Shown: in pieces, positions 17,143-25,362 of the stretch | Position numbering within the stretch: position 1 is the first letter of the stretch | Layout: every line of letters starts with the position of its first letter | Assembly: GCA_022768945.1 (NCBI GenBank) | Contig: JALEKY010000064.1 | Coordinates: forward strand, 1-55,130 | Length of the DNA: 55,130 bases | Reading direction: 5' to 3' | From: Christensenellaceae bacterium | GTDB lineage: Bacteria; Bacillota; Clostridia; Christensenellales; Borkfalkiaceae | Made by a program: the position numbers and the translations under genes | Notes under the pieces: generated by a model | Seen by the model: the letters and a program-made list of their open reading frames with translations, nothing else | What the model was told of the DNA's origin: nothing | Database searches by the model: none

Positions 17143-18075
17143 TTATAATTTCTCGGCTATTCTTAATTTAGCCGGTTTCGAACGCGGGTTCTCTCTCGCT
17201 TCTTTTTCAGAAGCTACAAGCGGTTTTTTTGTTATAGTCTCTATTATTTGCTTTCTTCCGCATACGCACATCGGCAATCTTTTGTCGCAAACGCACGCTG
17301 TTTCAAGGTCTTTAAAGCACTGTTTAACGATGCGATCTTCAAGCGAATGAAATGTAATAACGGCAAGTCTTCCGCCTTTTTTCAAGCGTTTGACCATTCC
17401 GTAAATACAATCTTTCAAACCATCAAGCTCTCCGTTAACCTCAATTCTGATAGCCTGAAAGGTTCTTTTCGCGGGGTGTCCGTCGTGTTGAAATTTCTTC
17501 GGGATAGAATCGACTATAATTTTTACGAGTTCCCCCGTAGTTTCAATCGGCTTAATCTGTCTTCTCGCGACAATTTCTCTCGCGATGTTAGCGGCAAAAC
17601 GTTCTTCGCCGTACATCGAAATCAAATATCTCAAATTTCCTTCGGTGTACTCGTTTACGACCGTTTTTGCAGACAGTTCCTGCGATTCGTCCATTCTCAT
17701 ATCGAGCGGAGTATCTTCCGCAAGATACGAAAAACCTCTGTCTCTGTTATCGAGCTGGTAACTCGAAACGCCCAAATCAAGAAGAAAGCCGTCTATCTCT
17801 CCGTAGCCTTTCGAGGTAAGAACCTTATCAAAGTCCTTAAAATTACTTTTTACCGGAATAAAATTGTCCGAATACGCACGAAGTCTTTTCTTGGCGTAAC
17901 CGAGAGCTTCGTCGTCAAGATCGGTCGCAATCAGCTTACCGGTATCGAGTCGTTTCAAAATCTCTTCGGAATGGCCTCCCCCTCCGAGCGTGCCGTCAAA
18001 ATATATTCCGTCGGGTTTTATATTCAGCCCTTCTATGCATTCTTTCAGCATAATAGGTATGTGATGAAATTCCAT
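17143..18075 (-). CDS. rsmH: 16S rRNA (cytosine(1402)-N4)-methyltransferase
   Basis: 310 residues, typical length. SAM-binding motif YFDGTLGGGGHSEEIL near the N-terminus, DLGVSSYQLD, RGFSY, DMRMD, and the late motifs HPAKRTFQAIRIEVN, FHSLEDRIVK and NPRSKPAKLR are diagnostic of RsmH/MraW. It methylates C1402 in the 16S decoding centre. GGAG lies eight bases before the ATG. It sits three bases after mraZ, the classical order. Confidence 0.98.
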   Translation of the reverse strand: MEFHHIPIMLKECIEGLNIKPDGIYFDGTLGGGGHSEEILKRLDTGKLIATDLDDEALGYAKKRLRAYSDNFIPVKSNFKDFDKVLTSKGYGEIDGFLLDLGVSSYQLDNRDRGFSYLAEDTPLDMRMDESQELSAKTVVNEYTEGNLRYLISMYGEERFAANIAREIVARRQIKPIETTGELVKIIVDSIPKKFQHDGHPAKRTFQAIRIEVNGELDGLKDCIYGMVKRLKKGGRLAVITFHSLEDRIVKQCFKDLETACVCDKRLPMCVCGRKQIIETITKKPLVASEKEARENPRSKPAKLRIAEKL

Positions 18076-18078
18076 TAT

Positions 18079-18501
18079 TTATTCTCCACACACCTTACCT
18101 AAATAATCAAAGACTTTTTCGAAACCTTCGTCGTCGCCGTAAAGACGGTCGGGCGCCCAAATCTCGAGATGATTGAATTTACCTACGGTAACGACGTCCT
18201 TTTTTATGCCGGCGTACTTAAGTAAATCCCCGTCAACGAGAATTCTGCCCTGATTGTCTTCTTCGACCTCGTACAGATTGGCAAAGAACTTAGTAAAATT
18301 CTTCTGCTCTTCCGCTTTGAATTGGTTTGAAGTAGCGTATTTAGAAAAGATTTCTTCAAATTGCTGCCTTGTGTAAACGCCTATGCAGCCGTTTACCGAG
18401 CAACTCATTACGAGCGGACCTTGCATTTGTTGTTTGAATGCAATCGGAATTCTTATTCTGTTTTTAGCGTCTATCTGGTGTTTATAGCTGCCGATAAGCA
18501 T
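18079..18501 (-). CDS. mraZ: Transcriptional regulator MraZ
   Basis: 140 residues with two SpoVT/AbrB-like repeats: GSYKHQIDAKNRIRIP at the N-terminus and EDNQGRILVDGDLLKYAGI in the second half. MraZ forms a ring that binds short direct repeats upstream of its own gene and represses the division cluster. Start ATG 18501 follows GGAGG at a longer spacing. The upstream region carries the expected repeats (18587-18606 and 18648-18657), consistent with autoregulation. Confidence 0.97.
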   Translation of the reverse strand: MLIGSYKHQIDAKNRIRIPIAFKQQMQGPLVMSCSVNGCIGVYTRQQFEEIFSKYATSNQFKAEEQKNFTKFFANLYEVEEDNQGRILVDGDLLKYAGIKKDVVTVGKFNHLEIWAPDRLYGDDEGFEKVFDYLGKVCGE

Positions 18502-18560
18502 ATTCCGCCGTCCTCCCGTTTTTATTCGAGAAAAAGAGAATTCCCCCTTTCTCTGTTAGT

Positions 18561-18589
18561 ATAATATCACATAAAAACGATTAACGCAA
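18561..18589 (-). promoter_or_regulatory. mraZ promoter
   Basis: Minus strand TTGCGT (18584-18589), 17-base spacer, TATTAT (18561-18566) with an extended -10 TG (GTGATATTAT). The -35 overlaps the proximal MraZ-type box, so repressor binding would block RNA polymerase. Confidence 0.65.
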
Positions 18590-18657
18590 CTACTTTTGAC
18601 CACTTTTTTAAAATTTTTTAAATTTTTAGCTAAAAATCGAACGATAATGACCACTTT
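18587..18657 (-). promoter_or_regulatory. MraZ-type operator boxes
   Basis: On the minus strand AAAGTGGTCA (18597-18606) is followed directly by the ten-base variant AAAGTAGTTG (18587-18596). An identical AAAGTGGTCA lies upstream at 18648-18657, 51 bases away, about five helical turns. Known MraZ sites are tandem repeats with GTGG cores at roughly 10-base intervals; the assignment rests on that knowledge and on position. Confidence 0.6.
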
Positions 18658-18710
18658 AACCCTTTTTGCGATTTTAAATAAGCGTCTCGTACAGTCGCTT
18701 TTCGTACCGA

Positions 18711-19568
18711 TTAAACGGATAGAACGTACCCGGCGAAAGTATCTGCGTTTTTCCTCGCGCACTCACCGGCAAAATCGATTGTTTGCAGATTTTCCCCGAA
18801 TATTCCGTTGTTTTCCAAGTAAAAATTGATATTTTCAATAAGAGAAGGTATTCCGCTATAGCATTTTATATCACCGAACAAACTTTTTATAACCTTTTCT
18901 TTGAACAAATAATGCGTACACCCGAGATATAAAAAGTCATATCGCGCTATCTGTTTTTCAAAGTGGTCACGGAATACTCGTGCGCGGTCATGAAAAACTT
19001 CTTTTCGTTCGTTTTCGTCTTTTTTGTGTTCGGCAATATCCATAAACGGCGCGAAATTATTCTCTTTCGTCGCAAAAAAACTTTCCGCTAAAATTTCAGC
19101 GAAACGGTGTTTAAATACTTCGACGTCGGAAAACGGTTCTTTTTCGATTTCTCCCGCAAGGTCTTTAAGAGGATAAAAATCGATATTTGCTTTCAACTCA
19201 GGCGAACGTTTCAATATCTCCCCCACCGTAAACGGCGTGCCTAAAAACGCCCCTTTACCGACAAACTTCTCGCGATTGTTTTGATTTATACCTATTTTAA
19301 AAATTCTCCGACCGGAAAAATCGTCGCCTATGCACGCCGATACCGTATTGCACGCAACGACTATAATCTTAACCCCGAGAGAAACGAGTTCCCTTAAATT
19401 TCCTTCCGAAAGCCTTTTTATCTCCCGTTCGCTCCTTGTTCCGTAAGGCACGTTGCGATTATCTCCGAGATAGAGAAAATCCTCGTTCGGGAAAGCCTTT
19501 GCCAATTTATACAGAACGGGCAAACCGCCTATTCCGCTGTCAAAAACGCCAATCGGTCTGTTATCCAT
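18711..19568 (-). CDS. murI: Glutamate racemase
   Basis: 285 residues from ATG 19568 (MDNRPIGVFDSGIGG), with AGGAG ten bases upstream; the ORF could extend to 19730 but the extension is hydrophobic and unrelated. D10-S11, the catalytic cysteines C73 in VACNTVSA and C217 in LGCTHYLF are all present. It makes D-glutamate for MurD. Slightly longer than usual (about 265) owing to a charged insertion near 165-205. It lies directly upstream of the mraZ promoter and is divergent from rpsT. Confidence 0.95.
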   Translation of the reverse strand: MDNRPIGVFDSGIGGLPVLYKLAKAFPNEDFLYLGDNRNVPYGTRSEREIKRLSEGNLRELVSLGVKIIVVACNTVSACIGDDFSGRRIFKIGINQNNREKFVGKGAFLGTPFTVGEILKRSPELKANIDFYPLKDLAGEIEKEPFSDVEVFKHRFAEILAESFFATKENNFAPFMDIAEHKKDENERKEVFHDRARVFRDHFEKQIARYDFLYLGCTHYLFKEKVIKSLFGDIKCYSGIPSLIENINFYLENNGIFGENLQTIDFAGECARKNADTFAGYVLSV

Positions 19569-19724
19569 ACAAAAAAAACTCCTTTCGTCCGTTTCCCGTC
19601 GCACCGGAAGATATGCCGACATATAACCCGAAAACGAAAAACAAACTCTTTTATATTTCAATATAATATATTTTGACAGAAGCAAAAATATTGTCGATAA
19701 AACAGAAAAAGGCGATTCAAACAC

Positions 19725-19753
19725 TTGCATTGTATAAAAATTTATGTTAAAAT
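19725..19753 (+). promoter_or_regulatory. rpsT promoter
   Basis: TTGCAT (19725-19730), 17-base spacer, TAAAAT (19748-19753) with an extended -10 TG at 19745-19746. It lies about 40 bases before the rpsT start. Confidence 0.6.
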
Positions 19754-19795
19754 ATTATGGCAATAAATTGAAAGAAGATTTAAGGAGAAAATAAA

Positions 19796-20062
19796 GTGCC
19801 TAATATTAAATCCGCGAAAAAACGCGTACTTGTTACCGAAAAGAAAAACGCTATCAACAGAAGCGACAATGCAGAACTCAAAACCGCAATCAAAAAGATG
19901 AACGCTGCTATCGAAGCAGGCAACTACGACGAAGCAAACGCACTTCTCCCCGCTACGATGTCCGTTATCGACAGCGCTGTTTCCAAGGGACTTATCCACA
20001 AAAACAACGCGGCTAACAAAAAGTCCGCTATATCCAAGAAAGTCAACGCTTTAAAGGCGTAA
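19796..20062 (+). CDS. rpsT: 30S ribosomal protein S20
   Basis: 88 residues, GTG start preceded by AAGGAGA at nine bases. MPNIKSAKKRVLVTEKKNAI and the long basic helices ending KNNAANKKSAISKKVNALKA are typical of S20, which binds 16S rRNA early in 30S assembly. Monocistronic: own promoter upstream and a terminator right after it. Confidence 0.98.
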   Translation: MPNIKSAKKRVLVTEKKNAINRSDNAELKTAIKKMNAAIEAGNYDEANALLPATMSVIDSAVSKGLIHKNNAANKKSAISKKVNALKA

Positions 20063-20086
20063 CTTATAGTTAAAAAAAGAAATTAT

Positions 20087-20117
20087 AAAGCCGACGCGCT
20101 AATCGCATCGGCTTTTT
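20087..20117 (+). terminator. Intrinsic terminator after rpsT
   Basis: AAAGCCGA pairs with TCGGCTTT, with a GCG/CGC inner extension across one mismatch, and is followed by six T. It separates rpsT from the convergent PrsW-like gene. Confidence 0.8.
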
Positions 20118-20191
20118 TGCGTTGAAAAATATTTTTAGTATTGCACTTCCCTATTACTACGTTTTATCAGAGACGGAAAGCGGAAGCATTT

Positions 20192-21241
20192 TTATAATTC
20201 ATATTTATTATTCGAAAGACCGTATCGAATAATTTTCGCGGAAACTATTATCGCGCACACAATATGAAGAATTCTTAGCCCGTAAACTATGTATTCTGCA
20301 GACGAAATATCCGAGACATACCAAAGGGAAGTAAAAACAAAACCGCCTAACAGTATCGTAATATAATACAAAACCACTACATACATTCTCTCTTCGGTAA
20401 CGCCCGCATATACGGAAAATCCCCCGAAAATGCAGCCCGTCAACAAACTTGCGACAGACCGCGGGACGCAGTCCCACGTCACAGCGGTTATCATATTGTT
20501 GAATACGTCCGAAAAAGAGTATTTACCAACTCCGGAAACCAAAGTAAAGTCATACCCGGCAGCAGTTTGCGAATACGAGCTGTTAAAACATACGATAATA
20601 TTGTTCATCACGGCAAACGCGGTACCTACAATCGCGCCGAGGTAGCACCCCGTGATTACGTCCTTTATTTTCAAGCTTTTTACCATTAAAAAGATGAACA
20701 AGAAGGAAACGGTCACTTCTATTCCGCCTACGAGCAAACTGCCTAAAAAATTTACCGTGTCGTTCAATTCAATAACAAATTTAACGGCTAAGAACCTTAT
20801 ACCTAAAAAGATTCCCGAAGCAATAAAAAACAGGAATATCGTCATCCCGATGCCTATTTTGTCGTTTGTGTCGAGCTCAAAGAAAAAAATCAGACAGACG
20901 AACGGTACAAACGTACCCACAAGCAAACAGATTATCGGGTAAAGTTCGTGAAAATCGAAGAAATAGAACACCGTCAACAGTATTATTATCGCTATAACGT
21001 AAAGTGCTGCGATTCTCAGGTATACGTATGGTGAAGGAGCTTTTTTCTTAACCGAAACCTCTTTAGGTTCGGCAAGCTCGCCCTTTTTGTGCATGAACGC
21101 GTCCGCCCACATTTCACGAAAAACGATTTTTCTCTTGTTCTCTGATTTCTCGAGCGGCGCGTCGCTTCCTTTTATTCTTACGGCAAGCTCGGCGTCGTTT
21201 TTCTCTTTTTCGTATTCTTTTACTCTCAAATCTTCGTTCAT
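20192..21241 (-). CDS. Polytopic membrane protein resembling PrsW, without obvious catalytic residues
   Basis: 349 residues: a charged cytoplasmic N-terminus of about 75 residues, then about eight membrane segments. GAIVGTAFAVMNNII near 205-220 resembles the PrsW region around GFAxxEN, and the preceding segment would normally carry EExxK; here it reads GGIEVTVSF. The histidine expected in a later helix is also not seen (SVASLLTGCIFGG). PrsW proteins cut anti-sigma factors or sense stress in Firmicutes. The gene overlaps the histidine kinase by four bases, so it probably belongs to that signalling unit. The homology call is tentative. Confidence 0.5.
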   Translation of the reverse strand: MNEDLRVKEYEKEKNDAELAVRIKGSDAPLEKSENKRKIVFREMWADAFMHKKGELAEPKEVSVKKKAPSPYVYLRIAALYVIAIIILLTVFYFFDFHELYPIICLLVGTFVPFVCLIFFFELDTNDKIGIGMTIFLFFIASGIFLGIRFLAVKFVIELNDTVNFLGSLLVGGIEVTVSFLFIFLMVKSLKIKDVITGCYLGAIVGTAFAVMNNIIVCFNSSYSQTAAGYDFTLVSGVGKYSFSDVFNNMITAVTWDCVPRSVASLLTGCIFGGFSVYAGVTEERMYVVVLYYITILLGGFVFTSLWYVSDISSAEYIVYGLRILHIVCAIIVSAKIIRYGLSNNKYEL

Positions 21242-22773
21242 TTATTATCCCCCTTTTCGGGAATGGATTTCGTAGTCAAACGTTTTTTACTTTCCGTTAC
21301 AATCGGCTCTCCGTTTATATCGTAAGCGGGAAGCTCCACAAAGAAATTGCTTCCTTCGTTTTTCTTGCTTATAACGCCGTACCTAAGGTGATGAGCCTCG
21401 AGTATCGCTTTTACGATTGAAAGCCCGAGCCCTGTACCCTTAACAGGTCTTTTATGAGTTTCGCTCGCCCTGTAGTATTTATCCCATATAGTGTCGATTT
21501 TGTCCGCGTCGATACCCTTGCCCGAGTCAACGACTTCCAATAAAATCTTACCTTTTTCGTTGCGTTCGAGGAAAACTTCCACCGTTTTGTCCTCTCCGGT
21601 ATAATTGATTGCATTACCGATAAGATTGTAAACGACCTGCTCTATTTTCATCGAATCGCAGACGGAATACAATCCGTCCGTAATATGAGCGTTTATCGTG
21701 TAGCCGTTGTTCTCGCAAAAATCGTAAAATCTTTCGGTTACCCCCCTCGTAAGGGCGGAGATATCCGTCGTTTGCAGATTAAGCCCGTCCATTCCCGACT
21801 GAACTTTGGACAAATTCAATATATCGTTTACAAGCATCGTAAGTCTGTCGGCTTCGTCAATTATAACCTGTGCGTGTTTGTTTCTCTTTTCCTTATTATC
21901 CCCCGAAATGTCTTTTATCATTTCGGCATATGCTTTAACCATCGTAAGGGGCGTTTTCAAATCGTGCGTAACGTTTGCGAGAAGCTCTCTCTGCAACACG
22001 CCCGTACGCTTAAGTTCCTCTTTCATATAGTTAAGAGTATCCGAAAGCTCGCTGATTTCATAGTAACTGTTCGAGCTGAACTCTACGGAAAAATCGCCCT
22101 CTGCAAGTTTTTTTGCCGTTTGCGACATCTCCGAAATAGGCGCGGAAACGTTCGAAGCAACAACCGCGGCGATAAAAAACGCTATAAATATTACTATTAT
22201 CGTTATAAAAGCAAGTTGTTTCTGCATCAGCTCAACCATAGAAGTAATTCTCTCGAGCGAGGTGATAATTATAAGATAATAGTTGTCCGACTTTTGCTCT
22301 TTCGTGTAGACTCGTTTAACAAAAGTATAAAGCCTGCCCGTTTTGTTCTCGTTACTCGAAACAACCCCGGTATGGTAATAGCCGTTTTCTTCCGTGCAAA
22401 AAGCCTTCAGCTGCTCTATAACGTCGCTATATTCGACAAAGAGCATATCCATATCCCCTTTCGTTTCGGGATAGGAATCCGAAGTGAATCCGTCGCTCCC
22501 CCCTTGGTAAGAACCCGGCACCACGATTACTTCGAAATTGTTAACTTTCGCGTCGCGCGCGGCCTCTGTGAAAGCGTCGGGAAATTCGTCTTTATTGACG
22601 TATTTCGCCTCGAGATCCTCTCCGACCGAGACCGTTTCGGTTTCGATTTCCGAAACGAAAAAACGCTCGGCAAAAAAGACCTGACATACCCACACGACGC
22701 ACATAAGCGCGAGCGCGAACACCACGAAATACAGCCAGATATTGTTTTGTAGCTTGTTAAGAGAAAACCTCAT
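21238..22773 (-). CDS. Sensor histidine kinase
   Basis: 511 residues. Two membrane segments (about 14-34 and 188-207) flank an extracellular sensor region of about 150 residues with no family I recognise. A HAMP linker (about 208-260), the dimerisation/phosphoacceptor domain with H270 in NVTHDLKTPLT, and an ATPase domain with N-box NLIGNAINYT, G1 DSGKGI and G2 GTGLGLSI follow. It would autophosphorylate and pass phosphate to the response regulator encoded just upstream, with which it shares a four-base overlap. The stimulus is unknown; the ABC exporter upstream suggests a cell-envelope or antimicrobial signal. Confidence 0.93.
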   Translation of the reverse strand: MRFSLNKLQNNIWLYFVVFALALMCVVWVCQVFFAERFFVSEIETETVSVGEDLEAKYVNKDEFPDAFTEAARDAKVNNFEVIVVPGSYQGGSDGFTSDSYPETKGDMDMLFVEYSDVIEQLKAFCTEENGYYHTGVVSSNENKTGRLYTFVKRVYTKEQKSDNYYLIIITSLERITSMVELMQKQLAFITIIVIFIAFFIAAVVASNVSAPISEMSQTAKKLAEGDFSVEFSSNSYYEISELSDTLNYMKEELKRTGVLQRELLANVTHDLKTPLTMVKAYAEMIKDISGDNKEKRNKHAQVIIDEADRLTMLVNDILNLSKVQSGMDGLNLQTTDISALTRGVTERFYDFCENNGYTINAHITDGLYSVCDSMKIEQVVYNLIGNAINYTGEDKTVEVFLERNEKGKILLEVVDSGKGIDADKIDTIWDKYYRASETHKRPVKGTGLGLSIVKAILEAHHLRYGVISKKNEGSNFFVELPAYDINGEPIVTESKKRLTTKSIPEKGDNK

Positions 22774-23441
22774 ACAACCTCGAATTTATATCCCATTCCG
22801 CGAAGAGTTATTATGTACTTTCTGTATTCCTTCAGATTGCTTCTGAGCATTTTTATATGCGTATCTACCGTTCTGTCGTCTCCGAAGAAGTCAAAGCCCC
22901 ATACGTCCGTCAAGAGTTTCTCTCTCGAAAGAGCGACTCCTTTGTTTTTTACAAGGTAGAATAAAAGCTCATATTCCTTTGGTGTGAGGTCTGCTTTTAC
23001 GCCGTCTACGTATACGTTTCTCGCGGTGATATCGATTTTAAGACCGTCGAAAGTATATACGTCGCTTGGTTTTTCGACCGTTACATGTCTTTTCAGAACA
23101 GCGTTTATTCTCGCCATAACTTCCTTAGGCGAAAACGGCTTAACCACGTAATCGTCGACGCCGAGTTCGAAACCGAAAAGTTTATCGTACTCTTCCCCTC
23201 TTGCAGAAAGCATTATAACGGGAACGTCCTTATACTTTTTAATTTCCTTTACTGCGGAAAAACCGTCGAGCTTAGGCATCATTACGTCCATTAAAACGAT
23301 GTCGTAATCGTTTTCCTTGCATTTGCGAACGGCTTCTCTTCCGTCTTCGGCCTCGTCGGGTTCGTAGCCTTCATACTCGGCGTACTCTCTGAGCACCTCG
23401 CGAATCATTTCTTCGTCGTCAACAATAAGAATTTTTTTCAT
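22770..23441 (-). CDS. OmpR/PhoB-family response regulator
   Basis: 223 residues. Receiver domain with acidic pair D8-D9, phosphoacceptor D52 in VLMDVMMP, and the K in VVKPFSPKE; C-terminal winged helix (about 128-223) with LTPKEYELLFYLVKN and RTVDTHIKMLR. AAGGAG precedes the ATG by eleven bases. It starts 40 bases after the ABC subunit stop, consistent with cotranscription of exporter and two-component genes. Confidence 0.95.
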   Translation of the reverse strand: MKKILIVDDEEMIREVLREYAEYEGYEPDEAEDGREAVRKCKENDYDIVLMDVMMPKLDGFSAVKEIKKYKDVPVIMLSARGEEYDKLFGFELGVDDYVVKPFSPKEVMARINAVLKRHVTVEKPSDVYTFDGLKIDITARNVYVDGVKADLTPKEYELLFYLVKNKGVALSREKLLTDVWGFDFFGDDRTVDTHIKMLRSNLKEYRKYIITLRGMGYKFEVV

Positions 23442-23481
23442 TTTAAAAATCCGCTCCTTTTCTTCTATTAGATTTATTTTA

Positions 23482-25362
23482 TTATGATAATTCGGTTTTA
23501 CCCGTATACAGGCTGTAATATTTTCCTTTTTCGGCTATAAGACTTTCGTGATCGCCTCTTTCTATAATCTTTCCGTTTTCCAGAACCATTATGGCGTTCG
23601 CGTTTCTGACGGTCGAAAGTCTGTGCGCGATAACTAAAACCGTTCTGCCTTTCATAAGGCTGTCCATTCCTTTCTCGATGAGCTTCTCCGTTCTCGTATC
23701 GATCGAACTCGTAGCTTCGTCGAGAATAAGCACAGGCGGATCGGATACGGCAGCCCTCGCAATGGAAATAAGTTGCCTTTGACCTTGCGAAAGATTAGCC
23801 CCGTCCGAAACGAGCATCGTTTTGTACCCGTCCGGAAGATGCGAAATAAAATAATCGGCGTTAGCCGTTTTTGCCGCGGCTATACATTCTTCGTCCGTAG
23901 CGTCGATTCTGCCGTAACGAATATTGTCCATTACAGTGCCGGTGAACAAGTGTGTGTCCTGCAAAACCATACCGAGAGAATGCCTTAAATCCGCTTTTTT
24001 GATGCGCTTTATATCTATTCCGTCGTAAGTGATTTTTCCGCCGTTTATATCGTAAAATCTGTTTATTAGGTTCGTTATTGTAGTTTTGCCCGCACCCGTA
24101 GAACCGACAAACGCGATTTTCTGACCTTCCTTCGCGTACAGACTCACGTCCTTCAAAACGGGTTTTTCCGGCTCGTAGGAGAAGTCTACGTCGAAGAATC
24201 TCACGTCGCCGCGAAGGGGTTCGTATCTGAAACCGCCGTCCGGGAGAGGCTCTTTCCACGTCCAGTCGCCTTTGTCGCTCTCTTCTACCTTACCGTCGTT
24301 CGTCTTTATCGTTTTCACAAGAGTAACGTCGCCCTGATCGACTTCGGGCGTTTCGTCTATAAGCGCGAAAATTCTCTCTGCTCCGGCAAGAGCGAGGAGT
24401 ATAAAGTTGAACTGCTGGGATATTTGCGACACTCTGTCCGAAAACTGCCTTATATACTGCAAAAACGCAACGAGAACGGCAGTTTCCACCGAAGCGACCG
24501 CGCCTACGGTAGTGGTAATCGCATAGAATATATGCGAAAGGTTGTTCATTATCGGTCCGACGACATTTGCGTAAATATTTGCCTTTGTGGAAACTTCGCA
24601 CAGCTCCTCGTTAAGCTCGTCGAATCGTTCTTCCGCCTGCTTTTCGTGGTTAAACGCTTTTACTACTTTCTGCCCCGCCATCATTTCTTCGATGTAGCCG
24701 TTCACTTTGGAAAACACCTGTTGCTGACGAGCGAAGTTTTTACCGCTTTTCTTGCCGATGTACTTTGCGGTAAAAAACACGATTACGCCGAGCACAACCA
24801 CTATAAGAAACAGAGGCGGGCTTAAAATAAGCATAAACGCGATTATCCCCACGAGCGACACAACGGATATAATAAGCTGTGTTATCGAGTGATGCAGAAG
24901 TTCGCGTACGGCGTCCGTATCGTTGGTGTAATAGCTCATCAGCTCGCCGTGCGTGTGCTTATCGAAAAACGATACGGGCAGGTTCTGCATCTTATTGAAC
25001 ATATCCTTGCGGATAACGCACAGAACTCTCACCGAACATTCGAGCATCAACCTGTTCATTATATAGTTAGTAACGGTGGCGAGAACGTACAGCCCCGCGG
25101 TAGCGATTATAAGCGCTATATACGAAGCCCATTTCTCGTCAAGCGTTATAAAGCTTTGATCTTCGAGCACGGCTACGAGCGGTTTTAGCAAGAACGACGC
25201 GACTATTATGCTTGCCGAATACAGAAAAATAAATACTATAGCGGTAATCAGATAACCGCGGCAGTCCTTATAATAACCGAACAGCCTTGAGAAAGTTTTA
25301 AGCGGGTTCTTAGCTTTTACGTTCCCGGATTTTGCCATTGCGGCATTCATTCCTCTTGCCAT
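23482..25362 (-). CDS. ABC exporter half-transporter (subunit with catalytic Walker B, LSQGQ signature)
   Basis: 626 residues: six-helix exporter membrane domain (about 35-340), a charged insertion (about 355-395) before the nucleotide-binding domain, then Walker A GSTGAGKTT, Q-loop GMVLQDTHLF, signature LSQGQRQ, Walker B VLILDEATSSID with catalytic Glu, and H-loop VIAHRLSTV. The signature departs from LSGGQ. Its ATG overlaps the stop of the partner gene, so the two form a heterodimeric exporter of the multidrug/lipid type. Substrate not predictable. Confidence 0.93.
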   Translation of the reverse strand: MARGMNAAMAKSGNVKAKNPLKTFSRLFGYYKDCRGYLITAIVFIFLYSASIIVASFLLKPLVAVLEDQSFITLDEKWASYIALIIATAGLYVLATVTNYIMNRLMLECSVRVLCVIRKDMFNKMQNLPVSFFDKHTHGELMSYYTNDTDAVRELLHHSITQLIISVVSLVGIIAFMLILSPPLFLIVVVLGVIVFFTAKYIGKKSGKNFARQQQVFSKVNGYIEEMMAGQKVVKAFNHEKQAEERFDELNEELCEVSTKANIYANVVGPIMNNLSHIFYAITTTVGAVASVETAVLVAFLQYIRQFSDRVSQISQQFNFILLALAGAERIFALIDETPEVDQGDVTLVKTIKTNDGKVEESDKGDWTWKEPLPDGGFRYEPLRGDVRFFDVDFSYEPEKPVLKDVSLYAKEGQKIAFVGSTGAGKTTITNLINRFYDINGGKITYDGIDIKRIKKADLRHSLGMVLQDTHLFTGTVMDNIRYGRIDATDEECIAAAKTANADYFISHLPDGYKTMLVSDGANLSQGQRQLISIARAAVSDPPVLILDEATSSIDTRTEKLIEKGMDSLMKGRTVLVIAHRLSTVRNANAIMVLENGKIIERGDHESLIAEKGKYYSLYTGKTELS

